Shown here: positions 10,946 through 23,619 of the stretch, one piece after another
Layout of the letters: each line of letters starts with the position of its first letter
How positions within the stretch are numbered: position 1 is the stretch's first letter
DNA from: Anisus vortex
Lineage: Eukaryota > Mollusca > Gastropoda > Planorbidae
Assembly (NCBI GenBank): GCA_949126835.1
Contig: OX421503.1
Location: 1,540,501 to 1,604,500, forward strand
Direction: 5' to 3'
DNA: 64,000 nucleotides
Translations under genes and position numbers: made by a program
The notes under the pieces: model-generated
What the model was told of the DNA's origin: nothing
Databases searched by the model: none
Seen by the model: the letters and a program-made list of their open reading frames with translations, nothing else

Positions 10946-12970
10946 AGTCAGTGCATTCACTGCCTTTACTTTCTCACAGCAAATGTCTGGCATCGCTGGG
11001 CGCCTCTGTTGCGCCTCTCATGATCATTGCACTGCCGAGAGGCCTCGAGACGCGATGGGGAGGAAGCAATGAGCGCAACAGCCCGTCTTAAGCCCCGCCC
11101 TGGTGCCTTGGAGGTCCAGAGTCCAGACGCAAGGTGTGGGATTTGTGCTACCGGGCTACAGTGCAGGTACACGATCGAGCCACCACGATAATGATCCGAG
11201 AGGGGGGGAGGGAATTCCGCGGGTGAGGAGAGAAGTGTAGAGCGTGTTCTGTTGTTGAGACCTTAGGCTACCCTAAACGACGAGGCACGCTGCCGTGGGG
11301 TGGCTAGTCTAGGACATGGTGTCCCCCGACACCCACCCACCCATTTAACATTGTTACGGCCTGGATGTAAAGAGTCGGAAAGCTCGTCCAGTATTTAATG
11401 AGTAAATCGGTACCGGTACCGGTGTGCAGACTTGGGGGGACACCTTCAGACCTAGACAAAATCGTGACGTGTTCTTTTTTTTTCGCTTTTTTTTCCTTCT
11501 TTTTTTTTTCTTCGTCATACTGTGGAGACCCCGTAGAACCGAGGAAAAAGTCCACAATTTAAATACACATAAAATAACATAGCAAACATAACATAGCAAA
11601 CAACAGTTATATACAGATAAAAGAGTGTCACTTTAGGTTTTTGGACCAGCACTTTAGTGACGATTTGAAGGCTTTTCTTGACCTATCTTCTTTTTCGTTC
11701 TCAGTTCTCAGTATTAATTAATGGATGGGGTTCAAACAACAAGGCCTGGTGTTATGGTGAATTGCATGGTGGTTTCCAGGTCTGTCTCTTTTCCATACAA
11801 TTTGGTGTTGGTGGAGGTCATATGCGGTCAGATCGTCCACTAGACCACAGAGGAGAACCCATGCATTCACCTATATGAACTCTATACACTAGTCGCCCCT
11901 TGCGGAGACACGGTCGCCAGTAAACTGAACTAGCTATTCACCCACAGGAGCCATAATACTGATTGCACACACGAACACACATTATAAGTATAGTATTAAG
12001 TTCAAGTGTAAAAGCAGAAACACAGCGGCCACATTTTTTTTTTAAATCAACATCTTTACAGGTTTACACGGCAACAGTGTGTTAACCCACAAGTAACAAC
12101 AGCATCAGCAAACACTTACCACATCATCACACACACACGACAACCTAGCTAGATACTACTTAGGACAGCAACACAAACAGGAAGGACTATTACTTCAACG
12201 TAAAGACACACACACACACACACAAACATAACTACTCAAAAGTACAAGTCTGTACTACTCTGTACCCAAAACGACAGTGTTTCAACAGGTGAAAGTGTTT
12301 GGTTGAACGGGGGAGGGAGATCTGAGGGAGAGGGAAGGGGGGGAGATCATTTCGCCAAGAACGGTATTAAACCTATTGTAATCATTAATATGAAAATGGT
12401 GGGGTAGAGGGGAGTCCTCGAACACAAAATCTGCGGGTAAACGCGGTTAAAGTTAAAGGGCGTGGCAAGGGAACTAAACAGCCGAACAGCGGGAAAAAAA
12501 AGCTGTTTATGTGAGGAGGGGTGGTGGGGTACGAAGGGAGGGGCAGGGTCGGAAACGTGTCACTTCCTCCCACTCCCCTCACCCGCTTCCACTCTAGGCA
12601 ACAAACAACTACACACACACACGGAGTGAGTGCCGACAAGACTTCTCGGCCTCCACTCGGAATATTGTACTATGGCCCTTTTTTTTTTCTTCTTCTTCTC
12701 TCCAACTATAAAAATTGAACGGTGACTGTTCCGAGTCTTCTAGAACTGTCTGTTGGCAGGCACTCTCCCTGTTGTGAGCTGGTGCTATAAGTCTTTCACC
12801 AGCCACTTACAGACAAGACCATTGTAAATTCTTACGACGTTCTTCTTGTTACAGGGTTCAGAGGCGCCAACGACCGGGCGATATCTGAAAGTTGGCCCCA
12901 TTGGAAGCTCTACAGTATGAAAGAATAATCCCTTTCAGAGACCAATGTAGGTCAGCCCAATGTAGGTCAA
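10946..12970. other. Intergenic, no gene seen
   Basis: Mixed composition with CA microsatellite at about 12200-12230. Short open frames have no recognised domains. Confidence 0.4.
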
Positions 12971-12974
12971 TCCA

Positions 12975-13195
12975 TTGGGGCCCGTGAAACTAACGCTCAA
13001 AAACAGTTCCACGTGGGGATTGTATGGCCAGCACAATGCCCAGCCACCTTCACTTTATCCCCCCAACTAATTTCAGGTACCCAACAGAGGTAGGTAGACT
13101 ATCCCCACCCCCTTTTAAACCTGTCTTTGGAAATTAAAGAAATAGTGTTATCCTGTATTCGAACCGGTGATCAATCGCATTATTTTGTACATTAC
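12975..13195 (-). mobile_element. SINE family 1, diverged copy
   Basis: Complement landmarks GTATGGCCAGCACAATGCCC, AACTAATTTCAGGTACCC and the B-box complement TATTCGAACCGGTGATC are visible. The rest is decayed. Confidence 0.7.
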
Positions 13196-13273
13196 AGCCA
13201 ATGTCACAAAAACTCTGGTCAGTTTTATCAAAGTCCACAAACTTTAAGAACCCGGCGAAAGAACAATGTATAT

Positions 13274-13475
13274 CAGGGATCGACTACCTTTTGATAATAG
13301 TATGCCAAAGTGAGATTTCTATGTCATTCACTGTCGCAAAAGTTTTTATTAATTTCTTGTAGAAGAGACCTAAATTGCCTAATTGTGGAGACTTCCGTGT
13401 GTCTTTGAAATAAAAAAAAAAAACACTCTACGTGTCAAGTCTGTTGCCAGACGTGCCGTAGGTTGCCGACCCCTG
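13274..13475. mobile_element. hAT-type MITE with 8-bp TSD
   Basis: 202-bp non-coding element. Left end CAGGGATCGACTACC; right end reverse complement CAGGGGTCGGCAACCTACGG, a terminus type common in animal hAT MITEs. It is flanked by perfect ATGTATAT direct repeats at 13266-13273 and 13476-13483. Confidence 0.8.
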
Positions 13476-13483
13476 ATGTATAT

Positions 13484-15567
13484 ATTACTCTAAAGTCTAG
13501 TTTAAAGAAAAGTTAAATGAGAGAAAGAGAGACTACTTCACGCCTAGAAATACACGAAGGTCAATGGGAGGCCAACCCACTCATAGGCCGCTTATATAAT
13601 ACTAGTGCTGATGTTCATTATACAATAGCAACTAGCGAAAGCAAGTGGACCAACGCTTCCACAACAAAAAACGGGCGATGAGTAATTCCGGAAACACGCT
13701 CATTGCGCATAGTCCTACATGTGTTTGTATGTGTGTGTTGCCGTGGTAATGACATCATTGCGAGTCCCACGTCTATACAACTGCAAAGGGAGGTCACTAA
13801 GAAAAACTTTTTTTAACAACACTCGACTAGACTCTATAAGTGATAAGGGTCGGACACGAAGTCTAAAAAATAGACGGGTCACGAGATCATAGTATAAGGG
13901 AATCACCTGTCCTATTTGTTACTTTGTGTAATGCCATGTGCCGTAATGTCCCGTGCTGTAATGCTCCGTGCCGTAATGTCATGGTTGTAATGCCCTGTCC
14001 TGTTCTATTGTTACTGTGCGTCGGTCGCGTGTGTTCAGGTTATATTATGGTTAGTGGAAATGTAACATTAAACAAAAAATAATTCCAAGCCCCCATATAG
14101 TTAGTTGATCGTGTGCATGTTATATTGTATTAATAAATGAAGCCAGCAGTAGTTTTAGTAGCCTGAAGTACTGCGATTGATACCTATTAATTGAAATTAT
14201 ATGTCATTCTTTAAATTATATATAATGCTCCGGCGAGGATATAAACACGAATACTTGTTTATGGGCCACAATAATAAATGGATCAATCGGCAACGCCCAC
14301 TATATAATACAACTATACAACACACGCAATTCTGAACTGGCACGCACAAAGGGGCTTAACCGTGAAATTTAACTCTGGTGGTTTGTTCCGCGCGGTTACC
14401 TCCTCTTGGCACCGCCGAACCTGAACGATTTAATCCCACCTTGTTTTGTCAAAATAATGTACTGGCAAGAGTTTACAACAAAAAACAAAAAGGAAGGGAG
14501 AGGGGGGAAGTAAAATTCTATTTATAAAAAAACGAAAAGCACTATAACACGATTTCATCTAGCCAAAATAATTGTCCAAGTGAATAAAGTGTTTATAGTA
14601 GCAGTAAAATAAAAAAAATTAAAACATCTATGCAAGAGATAAGTGTTACCCTGAAAAAGCAAAACAGAGTTACACGACTTGACCAATTATGCATACACAA
14701 ACAATAAATGTTTATACAGACATGTTAGTGGCCACTATTGCAACTTTACTAGAAGCCATTAGTTTATACAACAGCAAAACACCACACAAAAAAACAAAGT
14801 AAAAAAAAAAAAATTATTGTTTTATACAACTATAACATGAGTATAGAATGGGTTGCCTGAACAAACCAAAAAGACCAGTAACTTAACACCATTTAAAACA
14901 CTAATAGCAATGCAGGACTAGACTCATAACTGCAAATGTGCCACGTAGGATGCAGCAAACTTTCTTATACAGGAGCGTTTGTAATGCATAAGATAAGATA
15001 TATAGGTTTGTGTTGGTGTACCGCTGTTGTCACACAGTAAGAGCTTCAATGAAACAGGTTGATGATTGAATGTCCGGAATCTCTCCTTGGATGCTACCCG
15101 TGGTCCATATAAGTGACCACACAAGTTTTAGGAGTGTGGCCAATAACAATGGAAGTAAATATACACTGAAGTGGGCCAATACTATCCTTCTATGAAATTG
15201 ACCACCAAGTTTAAGGAGAATGTGTGGCCAGGCAATCTGGAAACAATACTACAATAATACAATTTAAAATTTTTCTAAACCTGCTTTTGCTTCGAATAAG
15301 AAATATATATTATATATAAATTTATAGTCTAGTGAACTCTAACCTTTAATCCCCACCTCAAACACACTAATGAAACTACTTTTGAATATGTTTACTTCTG
15401 CACACCGAATATGGCATGATTTGCTTCTGGTTTCAGATCCTGTTTAGTTACCTGTAACAAGCCCATTTCTTCTATTCATGGCATGATGGACGACATGAAA
15501 GATTAAGGAAGAGAAAAAAACATAAACTAAAACAACAACTTTACACTGACTGACTGCATCCAATGTG
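13484..15567. other. Intergenic, no gene seen
   Basis: AT-rich. Holds a degenerate short tandem repeat around 13930-13996 (about 17-bp units with TGTAATGCC/CCGTAATG) and, near 14848-14905, a block (GGGTTGCCTGAACAAACC, then TTAACACCATTTAAA) shared with 62250-62310. Confidence 0.4.
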
Positions 15568-15569
15568 TT

Positions 15570-15617
<48 letters not shown>
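15568..15617. repeat. (GA)n microsatellite
   Basis: About 50 bp of GAGAGA with one AAA interruption. Confidence 0.95.
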
Positions 15618-16779
15618 ACATATGTGTAGGGCTCTGGATCAGTTTGCACCTGAACATCACATAAAAGCTGAGGATCTGCGGAAAACTGGATCGGTGTTTT
15701 AAGATATTAACATTACAATAGCTTGAGTGACATGAATACAATATGTACTACAACCCAGTCACTTGCTAGGGGGAAAGAAGAGACAAATATATAAACTTGT
15801 GTGTAAGAACTGAGATAAAATTAGAAATGTAGCCTATTACAAAAGAAATGTCAGAACCACAGCATATCAAAACAATAAAATTATTTGGAAGTATAAAAAG
15901 AGAAAAAATATTACTTTCACTCGCTCAACAGTAACCTTATGAATGAATAAGCTAGTAGTAGTAGTGGGAGCGGAATAACTTTAGGAAGACATACTAAGTT
16001 ACTGCTCGGGGAAAACTTCTTAGAATTTTACATGTACAGACGAGTTAGAGGACAATATGGCCTAGCAGCTTGGCACACCAAAAGTCCTGGGTTTGACTCC
16101 AGGTTAAAGCCAGTTTTTTATTTTTCTAAGGTATGGAGGTGGCCACTGACAACACTAGCCGGGTAAAGTGAAAGGCAGCTTGGCATTGTGAATGTTGCTT
16201 AACCTGGCCCATGAACCAATTAGGTCTGGAAGTGATACTTAACATGGCCCATTAGCTGTTATTATTATTAATTTTTTATAACTTCACAACCAAGTACAGA
16301 AGCAGACAATAACTTATGAAAATAGTCAACAAACAAATGATCAAATAATAGAACATTGTGTTGTCTTTTTATATCTTTTGTTTAACTAAAACATTTTTTT
16401 GTCATGCATCATTGTTGAAAACGTATTATTTGTATGAAAGAAAGTTTGTTTAGCATTGTTTATCCACGTCACTGATAAAAAAAACACACCTGCCAGTGGT
16501 ATAAAAAAATTGCTCAAATCAATTCCCAGCAAGCAAGTGATAACATACATGAATACTACACTACACACCTGTCTGAATAGTGCATTTTAAAGTAGATTTG
16601 TATAAGTAAATAGAAGAATGTATAATGAACTGTAAGGTCACGGAGTTTAAGAAAGGACAATTTAGATGCTAGAGATAGTGCATGTCCTTCACCATTTAAC
16701 AACAAAGCTGGTGTAAAGAGAGAGAGAATCTATTGTCAAAACTGCTCGAGCCATATTTGTTCAATGTCCATGGTCAAGG
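15618..16779. other. Intergenic; decayed tRNA-like SINE head
   Basis: Near 16055-16115 a tRNA-like stretch (ATGGCCTAGCAGCTTGGCAC, then GTCCTGGGTTTGACTCC) indicates an old SINE head. The remainder is AT-rich and shows no gene. Confidence 0.45.
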
Positions 16780-16794
16780 CATACAAGGAGAGGG

Positions 16795-16955
16795 AGTTGT
16801 GTGGCCAGCACAATGCCATATATCAATTTTACTTTCACCAGCTAATGCATAGACCCAGGGACACACCTTCCAGGCGAGAGAGAAAAATCTGATGCTGTGA
16901 CCAGAATTCATACCTTTGAACGCCCTCGCCACAAGACTACCATGTCCCTCTCTGA
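16795..16955 (-). mobile_element. SINE family 1, decayed
   Basis: Complement landmarks GTGTGGCCAGCACAATGCC, CACCAGCTAATGCAT and GACCCAGGGACACACC, followed by a degraded tRNA-like head. Confidence 0.65.
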
Positions 16956-19900
16956 CCAAATCGGCTTTGGTTTGAATATTTCTTAATAAGATTTTCAACC
17001 ATGTCACAGGAACCGAGGAAAAAAGTACTTAACATAGGCCTATAAAGGAAGAGAATTTACACTATATTTTTTTAATGATTTTAATCTTCTGCGATCCCTA
17101 TCGCTTTAAACCCTTAATACTGAAAGTCAAAATCAATTAAAACACAAACTTTCTAAACAAGATAATTATATTAGATCTAATACTTTTGCTTTAAATATTT
17201 AGAACTTCTTTTGTTTTCATTTAATTTGTTTTAAATCTACTAAAATTTACTTTTTAAAAAAAATGTATGTGCATAAACACCCCAAATGTATGTTAGCTGT
17301 GAGCAGATGCACACACATTAATAATGCACACTTTTGAAAAAAAACATAGAAGTGCATCCAAAAAATTATGATTACAAATATTAGTTCTGAAACAAACTAT
17401 TTCTGTAAAAAAACAACTTTTTTGATACATTTTAAAGTAATACTGAAATGCAACAATCAGCCGTATATTGTGTACAAATTGAGATTAAATTCTAATGTCA
17501 AATTTCAATCCAATCTTAAAGTATTTATATTGTGCTGGCAGAAAGTAGGTTTGTCCGTTCACAGGGAAACAATAGGAGAAAAGGGAATGATTGTAAATGA
17601 TTGCTTTTCCGTTCACCCAATCGGATTCTATAGATCTACAGTTGGTGGCCCCAGACCACTACAGGGGGATGTCAACAGGCAGTATGTGTGTTTGAGTGAA
17701 GACAATGAGTGCACAACAATCATATTAACAAAATAAAATATTGGCGATGCCTAGTAGGCCTATGTATGACCTGAAGCATGAACAAAACTAAACTGTTAAA
17801 TCAGAAAAAGCGATACGATTTTAATTGGATTAAAACTATAGTTAATAGCTTTATATGTATATATATGCAGCAGTGGCACCTCTTATTTATTGGCAGATCA
17901 TGAATGTCTTTGGGGACTTATTCTGGGTATTTATTCCAAATTTGGATGGGTAGGCCTAATGCAACAGATGGATTTCTAAGTTGTATTATTTTACAAGCCG
18001 CTTGGCACAATCTAGTGTAAACTGGTGAAGCTGCCACTACTACAGCTTATAGCATAGTGTGCTATATTTAAAGCTATCAAATTATAAGAATAAGAATAAA
18101 ACATCAAAATAATTATTTTTAGACAGAGGTATATATTAGATGTGGGTGTAGCTGCAAAGCTAGGTAGTTTTTTGTATTTTAAAGATTTAGAGCTTTAGAA
18201 GCTATTTTTAATATGAAAAAGTTAACATTAAAATGTAGGCTAAATCATAAAATATGATTCAATTTCAAACACACAAAGATGTAATTTAATTATTAGCCCT
18301 AGCTACCAAGAGTAAATCCTGTCAAAGTCAAAGTTATTTCAACTCAAATATATTTTTACTAAAATTGTGAAATGTTACCATATTGAAAGCAATAAAATAA
18401 ATATAAAATGAGAACTTTACAATAGGCCTACTAGAAATTAGCAGTTATAAAACATAAAACACCAAGCAACTAGATCTAGTAAGATAAATTAAAAATTTAG
18501 AATTAGCATGTGTTGTTGTATCTATGTGTGTGATAATTTATGCGCTTTACAGCTTTACACTAGGCGTAACTAGGCTTTAACGAGAACTGTTTAAAAGTTA
18601 TTGAAGTTATTGCCAATATTGGTAATATTAGGTATCGCGGCATTTCATTTGGGTCATTGAGCAGCTAGTGACATGTCTGAAACTGTAGTACTACTGGCTT
18701 TACTCTTTACACAATCAGGCAGCTAGCCTATTTGTGACTATCTGATTAATATTACATTTATTGGAAGTATACAAATGTAATAATAGCTTGCATTAACACA
18801 ATTTTGACACCCGAAGCTACTTCCGACTTCCTAATAAATACTAACTAACACTAACATCAACAAGGCAAGGCCAAGAAGAATGTAATAATGGGTGGGTCCC
18901 GATCTGATTCATTCATATGTTTTTTAACAACTCCACTTACCGTTCTGATATTGACATTCTCTGTTATTTTACAGCCTCGGATGAACTAAAATGAGGCATG
19001 GGAATTGGTGTCCTTGAAAAAAACAGTAAACGCAAATCAGGTATCAAAACGCATCTGTACAGATGACTTAAAAGCTCCCGTCTTACACTTTCCACTAGCA
19101 AGCAAGGGGTCATCCACAAGAAACTTGTCTGGTTTCTACACTATATTTATTACTTTGAGCTTTTAAAATTAATAGCACTACAACATATCCTAGGAGTGAT
19201 CACGAATATTATTTACAAATACATTCACATAAAAGTGGCATAACAAATAAAAGAAAATAATATCAACATCAACTTTCAGCCATTCCGAGAATTTTTTTTG
19301 CAGATGTTCTTATAACCGCATCACAAATCTCTAATCAAAATAAAGTTCAATAAATAATAAAAATCCAGTATTTGAATTAATCAAATGTTCTTTTGAATAC
19401 AAGAAAAAAAATAAACATTAGCCCGAATTATCCCTGTTTAAGAGAAATAATTGAAGTTTTATAGTAGCAAAGATTATATTGTTATAAATTGTATTAATAC
19501 GCATAGGTCATTCCGCCATATTTTTGTAATACTATTATTACACATCGATAAATAAAGATAGTCCTAGATTTATTCACGTATTATTTTTTTAACTAATAAT
19601 ATAGTCAATGGCAGAATTTTAGATACATTTTGATAATTAACTTTCTTCAGTGTACCTTTTCATTATTAACTGATAATAAAACTCATTATCATCACTTCTT
19701 TTTAATTTACGGCTGATAACCTGTGAATGCTTGCACTTGCATGCATGTGTGCGTGAAGTTTGTGTGAGTACTTATATAAACTTATATTAGAAGTATGAGC
19801 AAGTTTTCGTGTGCTGAATCGAGAACTATTACAACTTATCGTAGGCCCTTTATAATTTAATAATGCCGCTATGCAACACAGTTTAGAAATAGCTACCGTA

Positions 19901-20310
19901 TTATAAATAAATAAAAACTACTAACAAGACTGATTGTAGGCCTACTGTAGATCAAGGCCTATATATCAGTGGCGGATCCAGGATTTCGGAATGGGGAGTG
20001 GGCGGGGGGGGGGGGGGGGATAGTGTAAAAAAATATTCAGGCCAAAACCGCCACTACTTTGTAACGTTACAGAACACCTTACATAAAATGCTTGAAATTA
20101 ATTTAAAACCCGTACTTTGTGAACGTAGAACTATATGGGGTCATTTAATGGTGTACGTCATATTATAGATGTAGGCAAGGCCTATATTAACCTATTATTT
20201 TTTCATGTTTTCTTTATAACATCTAGTAGGCCTATAGTTTATATACAAAATATATAGGCCTACATACATTGGACTGCCAGAGTGTGATTTGAAAAAAAAA
20301 AAAAACTACA
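16956..20310. other. AT-rich intergenic stretch, no gene seen
   Basis: About 3.3 kb, strongly A/T-rich, with many short palindromic AGGCCTA motifs but no frame with a recognisable domain, no RNA gene and no tandem repeat. An isolated CAGTGGCGGATCCAGG (about 19969) followed by a G-tract resembles a DNA-transposon end, but no matching second end was found. Confidence 0.45.
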
Positions 20311-20315
20311 AAGGG

Positions 20316-20551
20316 TCCAAAACATGGCTGCGAAATTTGTTCAGAACAATGAAGAAAACTCATTAACCTGTCTAAAAAAAAACTGCACTGGCTACCTATA
20401 ACACTTAGGATAAAATTCAAATTTCTGACTATGCTCTATAAAAGTCTTCATGGTCAATCTCCCTGGTAGGCCTACATCAGATCCATGGTCGAGCTACACA
20501 CATCAGAGAAAAGAGGACTGCGTTCTAACAAAATCCATCTACAGCTCAAGG
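20316..20551 (+). pseudogene. LINE reverse-transcriptase C-terminal remnant, upstream half
   Basis: A plus-strand frame contains LHWLPITLRIKFKF and LYKSLHGQSP, the hallmark region just after the RT domain of L2/CR1-like LINEs, preceded in another frame by the typical QNMAAKFV block. It has an in-frame stop (after QSPW) and a frameshift, so it is dead. The conserved text stops at 20551 and resumes at 21512, after a 956-bp insertion. Confidence 0.75.
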
Positions 20552-20553
20552 TA

Positions 20554-21509
20554 GGGGGACGTCCATTAATTACGTCAACAATTTTTAGGCGATTTTTACC
20601 CCCCCCCCCTCCCAACAATTGTCAAACTTTCAGAGACCCCCCCCCCCCCTATATAATTACGTCAACAATTTGTTACCCCTCCCCCTCCAATAAAAAGTAA
20701 AAATATTTTAGACGCTTGCTTTTTTGTATATAATATAATAGATTTGAAACGGAAAGGTCTATAGCCTACTACTCTATACTATAGTTAATTGTAATAAGCT
20801 TACATTTAAAAACTTGTTTAAAAGATTTTAAATTCACTTTAACTCTCATATGCGTAGCCCAGGGCCCTCGAGAGAAAAAAAAGATGCCGGTACGAGATCT
20901 ATTCTGCCCCCCCCCCCCCCCCCACTTTTTTTTTTATACGCACATTTGGCGTTTTCGACCTGTTACTTGTGACATTGGGCGCAGGGAAGGGGGGAACGAA
21001 ATCCGGTTTTATAGAACCGAAAATCGGTTTTTAAACAAACCGGTTTTGACATCCCTAGTTTGAGTTTGAACACTTATACATGAACAACCATGTAGGCCTA
21101 CAGTGTGTGTCGTGTCAGTGTCAGTTAACAATCAAATGCGATTTCTCATTCACAGTATTCGTTGCAGTATTTGCTAGTTCAATTCAGTCTCTATCGGACT
21201 GGTGCTGACAGTTACATACCCGCTACAGCAGGGGTCGGAAACCTATGGATCGCGAGCCAGATGTGGCTCTATTGATGGCTGTATCTGGCTCGCAGACAAA
21301 TGTTCGATTATAAAAAAATGTTTCTTTAGACTCCTTTGATCTACATATTAATTACACTGCAGCACCAGAAGTCGCATTAATGGTAAGAAATAATCATTAT
21401 TGATTAGCAACAGCTTAACAGTGTTAAAAATAATTCGTGTCAACAATTGTCAAACTTTTTCAGACCCCCCCTCCCCCCTATTTTGTTGACGTAATTAATG
21501 GACATCCCC
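20554..21509. mobile_element. TA-flanked DNA transposon (nonautonomous) inserted in a LINE
   Basis: 956 bp with inverted ends sharing GTCCATTAATTACGTCAACA (left 20559 on; right end as the complement, ending about 21503). TA dinucleotides flank both sides (20552-20553 and 21510-21511). Taking out the element plus one TA rejoins the interrupted LINE reading frame exactly, with no base gained or lost. TA duplication suggests the Tc1/mariner group. The interior is non-coding and itself contains subterminal repeats (CAACAATTGTCAAACTTT twice) and a hAT-type end. Confidence 0.8.
20937..21059. mobile_element. Fragment of the hAT-like element, right end
   Basis: About 120 bp homologous to the last 125 bp of the element at 21822-22625 (ACGCACATTTGG, CTTGTGACATTGGGCGC, AACCGGTTTTGACATCCCTA with few differences). 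It lies inside the TA-flanked element, so it was nested there. Confidence 0.7.
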
Positions 21510-21511
21510 TA

Positions 21512-21690
21512 GGCCTACCAAGCGTAAAAAGAGAAACATTTGCAGCTCGCTCCTACAGCGTCGTAGCACCTCTGTGGTGGAATGAACTTCCGAACATAAT
21601 TAAACAAGCCGACAATAGCCTATAGATCTAGACATTTTTAAAACAAAATTAAAACACACTTTTTCGATTTATTTTAATAACATAACTTAG
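21512..21690 (+). pseudogene. LINE reverse-transcriptase C-terminal remnant, downstream half
   Basis: Continues the frame of 20316-20551: RSYSVVAPLWWNELP is the conserved ending found in many L2/CR1-like LINEs (usually AFS..AP.LWN.LP). The frame then hits a stop, so no functional protein is possible. Confidence 0.75.
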
Positions 21691-21821
21691 CCTATGGTAG
21701 GCCTAAAGGTAAAGCGCATTCGAAGACTTTGTTGTGAATAACGTTATATAAAAATGTAATTTGTAATTACATTATAAGCTTAGTTTTATGTGCATTGGCA
21801 TACTTAGATCTAAATCTAGTT

Positions 21822-22625
21822 TAGGGATGTTTGATTTTCCGAAACCGGATTTCGGTTTGTTGGTTGGAAGGTAATCATTACTTCATGTAGCACACCCTTT
21901 TTTTTTTTGGTTCTGATAGAAATATAAAAAAAAAAATGTTGGATTCGCTCAAAACAATTCTTGAAATGCCTTGCTAACACTAGATTCTAATAGTCCTAGA
22001 TATTGTGTTTCTTTTTTTTTTTTTTGCCAAATACCAACTATGGCTTGCGATAAATACAACATAAAAATAAATGTTTTAGTTACAATTAACATGCATTTTT
22101 TTTACTTGTCGGCTCGTCTTTTAGATGTGCGCTACTCTTTGATGTACGCAATGGAGAGACGCAAACTAGTTTAGTCCTGTGACCCTGAACAATTCGGCTA
22201 GACACCGCGTCTGTGCTGTATTACTAACGGCACTAATAAATACACATTCTTTTATTTGGTGCTACGCGATCCTTTTCAATACCTTATTTTACAAGTCTAA
22301 GTCCAAGGTGTACAAATTATCACTATTGAAAGCTAATATTGGTTTTAATCAATTAGCCCAGATTTTTTTTTTTTTAAGTTCTAAAGAATGTTATGGTAAA
22401 GTGTACAAAATCATATTGTGTTCCCACAAATCAACCCCTTGAATGCCCTGCAAACACTAATTAAGTTTGAACTATTTTTCAAATATACCTTCAAAACTAC
22501 GCACATTTGGATTTTCCGCCCTGTGACTTGTGACATTGGGCGCGGGTGGGATGGGGGAACCGAAAAAAAACAGTTTTATAGAACCGAAAACCGGTTTTGA
22601 AAAATAACCGGTATTAACATCCCTA
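21822..22625. mobile_element. hAT-like nonautonomous element with 8-bp TSD
   Basis: 804 bp bounded by TAGGGATG and CATCCCTA, with subterminal AACCGG motifs on both sides. It is flanked by perfect ATCTAGTT direct repeats (21814-21821 and 22626-22633). No transposase frame is recognisable; the open frames inside are short. Confidence 0.8.
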
Positions 22626-22867
22626 ATCTAGTTCTAACTCTTTTTTTTTAGAGCGGATTTAATTTGTGAAATTACGTCCCATGGCTGAATCAGACACTGA
22701 GAGAATCTGAGACAAGAGAGTCTTTAAAGAAGAACTCAAAGACATTTCTCTTAGGCTGATACATCTGCCACTGCAATTCACACCAAGCATGAGCATGCTA
22801 AATTTAATAGCATGGAAAGAAGCGCTATAAGAAATTACCATTAATATTACGCCTATTATTATTTTAG

Positions 22868-23146
22868 GTCGGAAAATGGGAGAGCCTTGCTCAGCATAGA
22901 AATAGTTGGAGAGGCACCCTACACCGCCTTATGGCGGGGGCTAAAAGAGCAGCGAAGAAAAGTAAAGAACACAGGCTGCCCCCTAACAATTTCCAACGGT
23001 CCAGCTTTCAAGTGCCAGAGATGCGGCAGAGCCTGTCTCTAAAGGATAGGTCTCCACAGACACAGTCAATTTTGCAGGGCTGGCCAAATCACAGGAGCGC
23101 AAATCTAATCGTCTTTCGAGACTATGGAGCCAATGATGATGATGAT
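22868..23146 (+). pseudogene. LINE ORF2 tail with degenerate zinc-finger
   Basis: A plus-strand frame carries WRGLKEQRRK, then FKCQRCGRACL, a stop, then RIGLHRHSQFCR. This C-x2-C...H...C tail is typical of the C-terminus of RTE/CR1-type LINE proteins. The stop in the finger and an AT-rich GATGATGATGA end mark it as a dead 5'-truncated copy. Confidence 0.7.
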
Positions 23147-23619
23147 TATTTTCAGAGGAAAAAAACATTTATTAAAACAACGTGAAATTAAGCTCTATAA
23201 GATCAATTTTTTTTTTAACAAAGCCAAAAAACACACACACACAAAGCGGTAATGAAATCACCACTTTTAAACTATGTGGGCCATATAGAGCCTATATTAT
23301 AGTTATTAAAGTAGCTTCCCCAATAGGAGTTTTCTATCTTATCGTGCTACTGTATTTTCAGGCAACTGTTTAACAAAGGTCTGGAGTCTGTTCCTTGTTA
23401 TCTCTGTTGTTCTCCATGTTTCAGACACATACCGTTTTTAAAGACCGCATTCAAATTTGTGTTTTAAAAAATTCCTATTTTTGTTTTAGCAGAGATGTGC
23501 GTAGATTTCCATTGGTTTCAGATTGGCAAGGGCAGACAAAAAAAAAAGGCTAAATTTTTGCGAATGGAAATGGCGTATGCGTCTAATTTAGCACCTTTGT
23601 TAATTGTCACTTGTTGCTG

